Shown here: positions 52,937 to 62,814 of the stretch, piece by piece
How the letters are laid out: each line of letters opens with the position of its first letter
Numbering within the stretch: the first letter of the stretch is position 1
Assembly: GCF_036320965.1 (NCBI RefSeq)
Contig: NC_092281.1
Coordinates: forward strand, 6,567,892 to 6,631,891
DNA: 64,000 nt
Reading direction: 5' to 3'
Source: Panulirus ornatus
Lineage: Eukaryota > Arthropoda > Malacostraca > Decapoda > Palinuridae
Translations under genes and position numbers: made by a program
Notes under the pieces: model-generated
Database searches by the model: none
What the model saw: the letters and a program-made list of their open reading frames with translations, nothing else
Told to the model about the DNA's origin: nothing

Positions 52937-54585
52937 ATATATATATTTATATTTATTTATTTTGCTTTGTCGCTGTCTCCCACGTTTGCGAGGTAGCGCA
53001 AGGAAACAGACGAAAGAAATGGCCCAACCCACCCCCATACACATGTATATACATACGCGTCCACACACGCAAATATACATACCTATACATCTCAATGTAC
53101 ACACATATATACACACACAGACACATACATATATACCCATGCACACAATTCACACTGTCTGCCTTTATTCATTCCCCTCGCCAAACATGGAATACCATCC
53201 CCCTCCCCCCTCATGTGCGAGGTAGCGCTAGGAAAAGACAACAAAGGCCCCATTCATTCACACTCAGTCTCTAGCTGTCATGCAATAATGCCCGAAACCA
53301 CAGCTCCCTTTCCACATCCAGGCCCCACACAACTTTCCATGGTTTACCCTAGACGCTTCACATGCCCTGATTCAATCTACTGAAAGCATGTCAACCCCGG
53401 TATACCACATCGATCCAATTAACTCTATTCCTTGCATGCCTTTCACCCTCCTGCATGTACAGGTCCCGATCACTCAAAATCTTTTTCACTCCATCTTTCC
53501 ACCTCCAATTTGGTCTCCCACTTCTCGTTCCCTCCACCTCTGACACATATATCCTCTTCGTCAATCTTTCCTCACTTATTCTCTCCATGTGCCCAAACCA
53601 TTTCAAAACACCCTCTTCTGCTCTGTCAACCACGCTCTTTTTATTTCCACACATCTCTCTTACCCTTACATTACTTACTCGATCAAACCACCTCACACCA
53701 CACATTGTCCTCATACATCTCATTTTCAGCACATCCACCCTCCTGTGCCCAACTCTATCCACAGCCCATGCCTCGCAACCATACAACTTTGTTGGAACCA
53801 CTATTCCTTCAAACATAACCATTTTTGCTTTCCGAGATAATGTTCTCGACTTATACACATTCTTCGAGGCTCCCAGGATTATCGCCCCCTCCCCCACCCT
53901 ATGATTCACTTCCGCTTCCATGGTTCCATCCGCTGCCAGATCCACTCCCAGATATCTAAAACACTTTACTTCCTCCAGTTTTTCTCCATTCAAACTTACC
54001 TCCCAATTGACTTGACCCTCAACCCTACTGTACCTAATAACCTTGCTCTTATTCACATTTACTCTTAACTTTCTTCTTTCACACACTTTACCAAACTCAG
54101 TCACCAGCTTCTGCAGTTTCTCACATGAATCAGCCACCAGCGCTGTATCATCAGCGACAACAACTGACTCACTTCCCAAGCTCTCTCATCCCCAACAGAC
54201 TTCATACTTGCCCCTCTTTCCAAAACTCTTGCATTCACCTCCCTAACAACCCCATCCATAAACAAATTAAACAACCATGGAGACATCACACACCCCTGCC
54301 GCAAACCTACATTCACTGAGAACCAATCACTTTCCTCTCTTCCTACACGTACACATGCCTTACAACCTCGATAAAAACTTTTCACTGCTGCTAACAACTT
54401 GCCTCCCACACCATATATTCTTAATACCTTCCACAGAGCATCTCTATCTACTCTATCATATGCCTTCTCCAGATCCATAAATGCTACATACAAATCCATT
54501 TGCTTTTCTAAGTATTTCTCACATACATTCTTCAAAGCAAACACCTGATCCACACATCCTCTACCACTTCTGAAGCCACACTGCT

Positions 54586-54586
<1 letters not shown>
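52937..54586 (-). mobile_element. LINE-A copy, long-tail type, in a minus-strand chain
   Basis: In its own sense: starts AAGAGCAGTGTGG at 54586, RT frame 54553-54101 with DLEKAYDRVDRDALWK and RQGCVMSPW. One missing base near 54157 hits the FADD motif (reads SLMIQR in one frame and VADDTALVADS in the other), so the catalytic site is broken. The C-terminus runs to 53391 with ILSDR and NWI. Long tail with both cores (near 53222 and 52985). Older subfamily. Confidence 0.92.

Positions 54587-54663
<77 letters not shown>
54587..54663. repeat. (TA)n plus T-run junction
   Basis: About 31 TA units, then about 16 T, between two minus-strand LINE-A copies. On the minus strand it reads as the upstream copy's poly(A) followed by (TA)n. 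Confidence 0.95.
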
Positions 54664-54665
<2 letters not shown>

Positions 54666-55127
54666 GCTTAGTCGCTGTCTCCCGCGTTTGCGAGGTAGCG
54701 CAAGGAAACAGACGAAAGAAATGGCCCCCCCCCCATACACATGTATATACATACGTCCACACACGCAAATATACATACCTCCACAGCTTTCCATGGTTTA
54801 CCCCAGACGCTTCACATGCCTTGATTCAATCCACTGACAGCACGTCAACCCCGGTATACCACATCGCTCCAATTCACTCTATTCCTTGCCCTCCTTTCAC
54901 CCTCCTGCATGTTCAGGCCCCGATCACACAAAATCTTTTTCACTCCATCTTTCCACCTCCAATTTGGTCTCCCTCTTCTCCTCGTTCCCTCCACCTCCGA
55001 CATATATATCCTTTTGGTCAATCTTTCCTCACTCATTCTCTCCATGTGCCCAAACCATTTCAAAACACCCTCTTCTGCTCTCTCAACCACGCTCTTTTTA
55101 TTTCCACACATCTCTCTTACCCTTACG

Positions 55128-55128
<1 letters not shown>
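54664..55128 (-). mobile_element. LINE-A copy, short-tail type, middle of a minus-strand chain
   Basis: Only the last approximately 90 codons (MCGNKKSVVERAEEG onward, ILCDR, NWS) and the short tail. 5' truncation at TAACGTAAGGGTAAGAG, almost the same point as the copy at 24566. Confidence 0.93.

Positions 55129-55164
<36 letters not shown>
55129..55164. repeat. (TA)n junction microsatellite
   Basis: About 17 TA units between two same-direction LINE-A copies. Confidence 0.95.
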
Positions 55165-55170
<6 letters not shown>

Positions 55171-57523
55171 TTTGTCGCTGTCTCCAGCGTTTGCGAGGTA
55201 GCGCAAGGAAACAGACGAAAGAAATGGCCCAACCCACCCCCATACACATGTATATACATACGTCCACACACGCAAATATACATGCCTACACAGCTTTCCA
55301 TGGTTTACCCCAGACGCTTCACATGCCCCGATTCAATCCACTGACAGCACGTCAGCCCCGGTATACCACATCGCTCCAATTCACTCTATTCCTTGCCCTC
55401 CTTTCACCCTCCTGCATGTTCAGGCCCCGATCACACAAAATCTTTTTCACTCCATCTTTCCACCTCCAATTTGGTCTCCCTCTTCTCCTCGTTCCCTCCA
55501 CCTCCGACACATATATCCTCTTAGTCAATCTTTCCTCACTCATTCTCTCCATGTGCCCAAACCATTTCAAAACACCCTCTTCTGCTCTCTCAACCACGCT
55601 CTTTTTATTTCCACACATCTCTCTTACCCTTACGTTACTTACTCGATCAAACCACCTCACACCACACATTGTCCTCAAATATCTCATTTCCAGCACATCC
55701 ATCCTCCTGCGCACAACTCTATCCATAGCCCACGCCTCGCAACCATACAGCATTGTTGGAACCACTATTCCTTCAAACATACCCATTTTTGCTTTCCGAG
55801 ATAATGTTCTCGACTTCCACACATTCTTCAAGGCTCCCAGAATTTTCGCCCCCTCCCCCACCCTATGATCCACTTCCGCTTCCATGTTTCCATCCGCTGC
55901 CAGATCCACTCCCAGATATCTAAAACACTTCACTTCCTCCAGTTTTTCTCCATTCAAACTCACCTCCCAATTGACTTGACCCTCAACCCTACTGTACCTA
56001 ATAACCTTGCTCTTATTCACATTTACTCTTAACTTTCTTCTTTCACACACTTTACCAAACTCAGTCACCAGCTTCTGCAGTTTCTCACATGAATCAGCCA
56101 CCAGTGCTGTATCATCAGCGAACAACAACTGACTCACTTCCCAAGCTCTCTCATCCCCAACAGACTTCATACTTGCCCCTCTTTCCAAAACTCTTGAATT
56201 CACCTCCCTAACAACCCCATCCATAAACAAATTAAACAACCATGGAGACATCACACACCCCTGCCGCAAACCTACATTCACTGAGAACCAATCACTTTCC
56301 TCTCTTCCTACACGTACACATGCCTTACATCCTCGATAAAAACTTTTTACTGCTTCTAACAACTTGCCTCCCACACCATATATTCTTAATACCTTCCACA
56401 GAGCATCTCTATCAACTCTATCATATGCCTTCTCCAGATCCATAAATGCTACATACAAATCCATTTGCTTTTCTAAGTATTTCTCACATACATTCTTCAA
56501 AGCAAACACCTGATCCACACATCCTCTACCACTTCTGAAACCACACTGCTCTTCCCCAATCTGATGCTCTGTACATGCCTTCACCCTCTCAATCAATACC
56601 CTCCCATATAATTTACCAGGAATACTCAACAAACTTATACCTCTGTAATTTGAGCACTCACTCTTATCCCCTTTGCCTTTGTACAATGGCACTATGCACG
56701 CATTCCGCCAATCCTCAGGCACCTCACCGTGAGTCATACATACATTAAATAACCTTACCAACCAGTCAACAATACAGTCACCCCCTTTTTTAATAAATTC
56801 CACTGCAGTACCATCCAAACCTGCTGCCTTGCCGGCTTTCATCTTCCGCAAAGCTTTTACTACCTCTTCTCTGTTTACCAAATCATTTTCCCTAACCCTC
56901 TCACTTTGCACACCACCTCGACCAAAACACCCTATATCTGCCACTCTGTCATCAAACACATTCAACAAACCTTCAAAATACTCACTCCATCTCCTTCTCA
57001 CATCACCACTACTTGTTATCACCTCCCCATTTGCGCCCTTCACTGAAGTTCCCATTTGCTCCCTTGTCTTACGCACTTTATTTACCTCCTTCCAGAACAT
57101 CTTTTTATTCTCCCTAAAATTTAATGATACTCTCTCACCCCAACTCTCATTTGCCCTTTTTTTCACCTCTTGCACCTTTCTCTTGACCTCCTGTCTCTTT
57201 CTTTTATACGTCTCCCACTCAGCTGCATTTTTTCCCTGCAAAAACCGTCCAATTGCCTCTCTCTTCTCTTTCACTAATACTCTTACTTCTTCATCCCACC
57301 ACTCACTACCTTTTCTAATCAACCCACCTCCCACTCTTCTCATGCCACAAGCATCTTTTGCACAATCCATCACTGATTCCCTAAATACATCCCATTCCTC
57401 CCCCACTCCCCTTACTTCCATTGTTCTCACCTTTTTCCATTCTATACTCAGTCTCTCCTGGTACTTCCTCACACAAGTCTCCTTCCCAAGCTCACTTACT
57501 CTCACCACCCTCTTCACCGCAAC
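55165..57523 (-). mobile_element. LINE-A copy, short-tail type, longest intact RT frame
   Basis: One open frame from 57577 to 55352, of which about 720 residues are element sequence. Order in the protein: linker (KRVVRVSELGKETC), basic segment (RKRQEVKRKVQEVKKRA), RT with AGKAAGLDGTAVEF, WRNACIVPLYKGKGDKSE, CGFRSGRGCVDQ, DLEKAYDRVDRDALWK, RQGCVMSPWLFN, FADDTALVADS (FADD codons at 56122-56111), SKVIRYSR and CFRYLGVDLAAD, then the RTE-type C-terminal domain RNRVNWSDVVYRG. No RNase H. It lacks the endonuclease domain: the copy begins exactly after it. Short tail and A-rich end adjoin (TA)n. Confidence 0.95.
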
Positions 57524-57540
57524 ATATATATATATATATC

Positions 57541-57778
57541 TTTTCTTTTCTTTCAAACTATTCGCCATTTCCCGCATTAGCGAGGTAGCGTTAAGAACAG
57601 ATGACTGGGCCTTTGAGGGACTACCATCACCTGGCCCAATTCTCTGTTCCTTCTTTTGGAAAAAAAAAAATGAGAGGGGAGGATTTCCAGCCCCCCGCTC
57701 CCTCCCCTTTTAGTCGCCTTCTACGACACGCAGGGAATACGTGGGAAGTATTCTTGCTCCCCTATCCCCAGGGATAAA
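57541..57778 (-). mobile_element. SINE-B copy, full length, antisense
   Basis: Full set of SINE-B landmarks, from the A-rich tail at the left through the TTAGCGAGGTAGCGTTAA hairpin (57577-57594) and GTCGCCTTCTACGAC (57713-57727) to CCCCAGGGATAAAAT. Flanked on both sides by (TA)n, which is probably its target. Confidence 0.94.
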
Positions 57779-57798
57779 ATATATATATATATATATAT

Positions 57799-58442
57799 GG
57801 GTATGTTTGAAGGAATAGTGGTTCCAACAATGTTGCATGGTTGCGAGGCGTGGGCTATGGATAGAGATGTGCGCAGGAGGATGGATGTGCTGGAAATGAG
57901 ATGTTTGAGGACAATGTGTGGTGTGAGGTGGTTTGATCGAGTAAGTAACGTAAGGGTAAGAGAGATGTGTGGAAATAAAAAGAGCGTGGTTGAGAGAGCA
58001 GAAGAGGGTGTTTTGAAATGGTTTGGGCACATGGAGAGAATGAGTGAGGAAAGATTGACCAAGAGGATATATGTGTCGGAGGTGGAGGGAACGAGGAGAA
58101 GAGGGAGACCAAATTGGAGGTGGAAAGATGGAGTGAAAAAGATTTTGTGTGATCGGGGCCTGAACATGCAGGAGGGTGAAAGGAGGGCAAGGAATAGAGT
58201 GAATTGGAGCGATGTGGTATACAGGGGTTGACGTGCTGTCAGTGGATTGAATCAAGGCATGTGAAGCGTCTGGGGTAAACCATGGAAAGCTGTGTAGGTA
58301 TGTATATTTGCGTGTGTGGACGTGTGTATGTACATGTGTATGGGGGGGGGTTGGGCCATTTCTTTCGTCTGTTTCCTTGCGCTACCTCGCAAACGCGGGA
58401 GACAGCGACAAAGTATAAAAAAAAAAAAAAAAAAAAAAAAAT
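57799..58442 (+). mobile_element. LINE-A copy, short-tail type
   Basis: Begins GGGTATGTTTGAAGG directly at the end of (TA)n (57779-57798). Open frame to 58231 covering the C-terminal domain with ILCDR and NWS, the short tail with hairpin at 58377-58392, then about 26 A. Confidence 0.93.
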
Positions 58443-58634
58443 ATATGTATATATATATCTATGTGTGTGTGATTTCAAGCCAGTCAAGCTTGAATGCAAG
58501 ATATGCAGTAAATATATAAATTCAACTGAGGTGTGTTGTTCTTAGTCATCTGCTGTGCCTCTTTTTAAAACTGACACTTGTTGGTATGGGAAACATTAAC
58601 AACCTCTTTTTCCATTTAAAATGCTAAGGTATAT

Positions 58635-58881
58635 CTTTTTCTTTTCTTTCATACTATTCGCCATTTCCCGCATTAGCAAGGTAGCGTTAAGAACAGAGGA
58701 CTGGGCCTCTGAGGGAATATCCTCACCTGGCCTCGTTCTCTGTTCCTTCTTTTGGAAAATCAAAAAAAAAACGAGAGGGGAGGATTTCCAGCCCCCCGCT
58801 CCCTCCCCTTTTAGTCGCCTTCTACGACACGCAGGGAATACGTGGGAAGTATTCTTTCTCCCCTATCCCCAGGGATAGGGG
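58635..58881 (-). mobile_element. SINE-B copy, full length, with 8-bp target duplication
   Basis: Complete SINE-B in reverse. AGGTATAT at 58627-58634 and 58882-58889 brackets it. The stem arm reads TTAGCAAGGTAGCGTTAA, with a change relative to other copies. Confidence 0.93.
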
Positions 58882-58950
58882 AGGTATATGCATAGAGGAA
58901 AAGTTTTCCGACAGGCCTCATTCAGAATTTTGATGTTTGTTTTTGAGATA

Positions 58951-59896
58951 TGTGAGAAACTGCAGAAGCAGGTGACTGAGTTTGGTAAAGTGTGTGAAAG
59001 AAGAAAGTTAAGAGTAAATGTGAATAAGAGCAAGGTTATTAGGTACAGTAGGGTTGAGGGTCAAGTCAATTGGGAGGTGAGTTTGAATGGAGAAAAACTG
59101 GAGGAAGTGAAGTGTTTTAGATATCTGGGAGTGGATCTGGCAGCGGATGGAAACATGGAAGCGGAAGTGGATCATAGGGTGGGGGAGGGGGCGAAAATTC
59201 TGGGAGCCTTGAAGAATGTGTGGAAGTCGAGAACATTATCTCGGAAAGCAAAAATGGGCATGTTTGAAGGAATAGTGGTTCCAACAATGTTGTATGGTTG
59301 CGAGGCGTGGGCTATGGATAGAGTTGTGCGCAGGAGGATGGATGTGCTGGAAATGAGATGTTTGAGGACAATGTGTGGTGTGAGGTGGTTTGATCGAGTA
59401 AGTAACGCAAGGGTAAGAGAGATGTGTGGAAATAAAAAGAGCGTGGTTGAGAGAGCAGAAGAGGGTGTTTTGAAATGGTTTGGTCACATGGAGAGAATGA
59501 GTGAGGAAAGATTGACCAAGAGGATATATGTGTCGGAGGTGGAGGGAACAAGGAGAAGAGGGAGACCAAATTGGAGGTGGAAAGATGGAGTGAAAAGGAT
59601 TTTGTGTGATCGGGGCCTGAACATGCAGGAGGGTGAAAGGAGGGCAAGGAATAGAGTGAATTGGAGCGATGTGGTATACAGGGGTTGACGTGCTGTCAGT
59701 GGATTGAATCAAGGCATGTGAAGCGTCCGGGGTAAACCATGGAAAGCTGTGTAGGTATGTATATTTGCGTGTGTGGACGTGTGTATGTACATGTGTATGG
59801 GGGTGGGTTGGGCCATTTCTTTCGTCTGTTTCCTTGCGCTACCTCGCAACCGCGGGAGACAGCGACGAGGTATAAAAAAAAAAAAAAAAAAAAAAA
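58951..59896 (+). mobile_element. LINE-A copy, short-tail type, first of a head-to-tail pair
   Basis: 5' end at TGTGAGAAACTGCAG, the same base as the copy at 39961. Open frame to 59688 (C-terminal part of RT onward, ILCDR, NWS). The short tail has GCAACCGCGGG instead of GCAAACGCGGG, then about 20 A. The next copy follows at once. Confidence 0.93.
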
Positions 59897-62249
59897 GAAA
59901 GAAGAGTGAATGTTGGGGTGAAGAGGGTGGTGAGAGTAAGTGAGCTTGGGAAGGAGACTTGTGTGAGGAAGTACCAGGAGAGACTGAGTACAGAATGGAA
60001 AAAGGTGAGAACAATGGAAGTAAGGGGAGTGGGGGAGGAATGGGATGTATTTAGGGAATCAGTGATGGATTGCGCAAAAGATGCTTGTGGCATGAGAAGA
60101 GTGGGAGGTGGGTTGATTAGAAAGGGTAGTGAGTGGTGGGATGAAGAAGTAAGATTATTAGTGAAAGAGAAGAGAGAGGCATTTGGACGATTTTTGCAGG
60201 GAAAAAATGCAATTGAGTGGGAGATGTATAAAAGAAAGAGACAGGAGGTCAAGAGAAAGGTGCAAGAGGTGAAAAAAAGGGCAAATGAGAGTTGGGGTGA
60301 GAGAGTATCATTAAATTTTAGGGAGAATAAAAAGATGTTCTGGAAGGAGGTAAATAAAGTGCGTAAGACAAGGGAGCAAATGGGAACTTCAGTGAAGGGC
60401 GCAAATGGGGAGGTGATAACAAGTAGTGGTGATGTGAGAAGGAGATGGAGTGAGTATTTTGAAGGTTTGTTGAATGTGTTTGATGATAGAGTGGCAGATA
60501 TAGGGTGTTTTGGTCGAGGTGGTGTGCAAAGTGAGAGGGTTAGGGAAAATGATTTGGTAAACAGAGAAGAGGTAGTAAAAGCTTTGCGGAAGATGAAAGC
60601 CGGCAAGGCAGCAGGTTTGGATGGTATTGCAGTGGAATTTATTAAAAAGGGGGTGACTGTATTATTGACTGGTTGGTAAGGTTATTTAATGTATGTATGA
60701 CTCATGGTGAGGTGCCTGAGGATTGGCGGAATGCGTGCATAGTGCCATTGTACAAAGGCAAAGGGGATAAGAGTGATTGCTCAAATTACAGAGGTATAAG
60801 TTTGTTGAGTATTCCTGGTAAATTATATGGGAGGGTATTGATTGAGAGGGTGAAGGCATGTACAGAACATCAGATTGGGGAAGAGCAGTGTGGTTTCAGA
60901 AGTGGTAGAGGATGTGTGGATCAGGTGTTTGCTTTTAAGAATGTATGTGAGAAATACTTAGAAAAGCAAATGGATTTGTATGTAGCATTTATGGATCTGG
61001 AGAAGGCATATGATAGAGTTGATAGAGATGCTCTGTGGAAGGTATTAAGAATATATGGTGTGGGAGGCAAGTTGTTAGAAGCAGTGAAAAGTTTTTATCA
61101 AGGATGTAAGGCATGTGTACGTGTAGGAAGAGAGGAAAGTGATTGGTTCTCAGTGAATGTAGGTTTGCGGCAGGGGTGTGTGATGTCTCCATGGTTGTTT
61201 AATTTGTTTATGGATGGGGTTGTTAGGGAGGTGAATGCAAGAGTTTTGGAAAGAGGGGCAAGTATGAAGTCTGTTGGATATGAGAGAGCTTGGGAAGTGA
61301 GTCAGTTGTTGTTCGCTGATGATACAGCGCTGGTGGCTGATTCATGTGAGAAACTGCAGAAGCTGGTGACTGAGTTTGGTAAAGTGTGTGAAAGAAGAAA
61401 GTTAAAAGTAAATGTGAATAAGAGCAAGGTAATTAGGTACAGTAGGGTTGAGGGTCAAGTCAATTGGGAGGTAAGTTTGAATGGAGAAAAACTGGAGGAA
61501 GTAAAGTGTTTTAGATATCTGGGAGTGGATCTGGCAGCGTATGGAACCATGGAAGCGGAAGTGGATCATAGGGTGGGGGAGGGGGCGAAAATTCTGGGAG
61601 CCTTGAAGAATGTGTGGAAGTCGAGAACATTATCTCGGAGAGCAAAAATGGGTATGTTTGAAGGAATAGTGGTTCCAACAATGTTGTATGGTTGCGAGGC
61701 GTGGGCTATGGATAGAGTTGTGCGCAGGAGGATGTTTGAGGACAGTGTGTGGTGTGAGGTGGTTTGATCGAGTAAGTAATGTAAGGGTAAGAGAGATGTG
61801 TGGAAATAAAAAGAGCGTGGTTGAGAGAGCAGAAGAGGGTGTTTTGAAATGGTTTGGGCACATGGAGAGAATGAGTGAGGAAAGATTGACCAAGAGAATA
61901 TATGTGTCGGAGGTGGAGGGAACGAGGAGAAGAGGGAGACCAAATTGGAGGTGGAAAGATGGAGTGAAAAAGATTTTGTGTGATCGGGGCCTGAACATGC
62001 AGGAGGGTGAAAGGAGGGCAAGGAATAGAGTGAATTGGTGCGATGTGGTATACCGGGGTTGACGTGCTGTCAGTGGATTGAATCAGGGCATGTGAAGCGT
62101 CTGGGGTAAACCATGGAAAGCTGTGTAGGTATGTATATTTGCGTGTGTGGACGTATGTATATACATGTGTATGGGGGTGGGTTGGGCCATTTCTTTCGTC
62201 TGTTTCCTTGCGCTACCTCGCAAACGCGGGAGACAGCGACAAAGCAAAA

Positions 62250-62250
<1 letters not shown>
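59897..62250 (+). mobile_element. LINE-A copy, short-tail type, near-complete RT, second of a pair
   Basis: Starts GAAAGAAGAGTGAATGTTGG right after the previous poly(A), at the end of the endonuclease region. The frame 59906-60679 covers linker and early RT. A 1-base loss near 60655 shifts frame, and 60673-61767 carries CGFRSGRGC, DLEKAYDRVDRDALWK, RQGCVMSPW and FADDTALVADS. A deletion of about 22 bp near 61733 (RRM to FED) breaks the C-terminus, which continues in another frame to 62062. The short tail ends in A then (TA)n. It has no endonuclease domain. Confidence 0.94.

Positions 62251-62311
<61 letters not shown>
62251..62311. repeat. (TA)n microsatellite at a LINE-A 3' end
   Basis: About 29 TA units directly following the A-tail. 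Confidence 0.96.
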
Positions 62312-62313
<2 letters not shown>

Positions 62314-62329
62314 TTATGTAAAGTTGTAT

Positions 62330-62524
62330 ATATGTATATATCTCTATATCTGTGTATGTATATATATGTATATGTTGAATATGTATATGTGCATGTGTGG
62401 ACATGTATGTATATACATGTATGTATATACATGTGTATGTGGGTGGGTTGGGCCATTCTTTCGTCTGTTTCCTTGCACTATCTCGCTGACACGGGAGACA
62501 GTGACAAAGTATAAAGAATAAAGT
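62330..62524 (+). mobile_element. LINE-A terminal tail fragment
   Basis: TGTATATACATGTGTATGTG, GGGTTGGGCCATTCTTTCGT and the decayed hairpin TTGCACTATCTCGCTG near 62475, then AAAGTATAAAGAATAAAG. Confidence 0.8.
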
Positions 62525-62757
62525 AAGATATATTTCATACTATTCACCATTTCCCGCATTAGCAAGGTAGCTTTAAGAACAGAGGACTGAGCCTTTGAGG
62601 GAAATCCTCGCTTGGCCCCCTTCTTTGTTCCTTCTTTTGGAAAATTAAAAATGAGGGGGGAGGATTTCCAGCCCCCGCTCCCTCCCCTTTTAGTTGCCTT
62701 CTACGACGCACAGGGAATATGTGGGAAGTATTCTTTCTCCCCTATCCCCAGGGATAA
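62525..62757 (-). mobile_element. SINE-B copy, antisense
   Basis: Landmarks as in the other copies, with CATTAGCAAGGTAGCTTTAA near 62559 and GTTGCCTTCTACGACGCAC near 62692. ATATATT occurs at both edges and may be the duplicated target. Confidence 0.9.
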
Positions 62758-62814
62758 TATTATATATATATTCTTTACTCTTTAGTAGAGAGAGTAAAGA
62801 GTAAAGAGCACTAC

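Noticed and set aside
57721..57740. Possible rRNA or snRNA origin of the GTCGTAGAAGGCGAC segment
   Set aside because: No extended match to a known structural RNA could be recalled; left as an open question under SINE-B.
55352..58190. Antisense ORFs of 80-320 codons (starting MFRPRSHKIFF, MPSFHPPACSG, MPKPFQNTL) repeated throughout the window
   Set aside because: They lie exactly opposite the LINE-A C-terminal domain in every copy and recur only because the sense sequence recurs. No independent start context or protein family was recognised.
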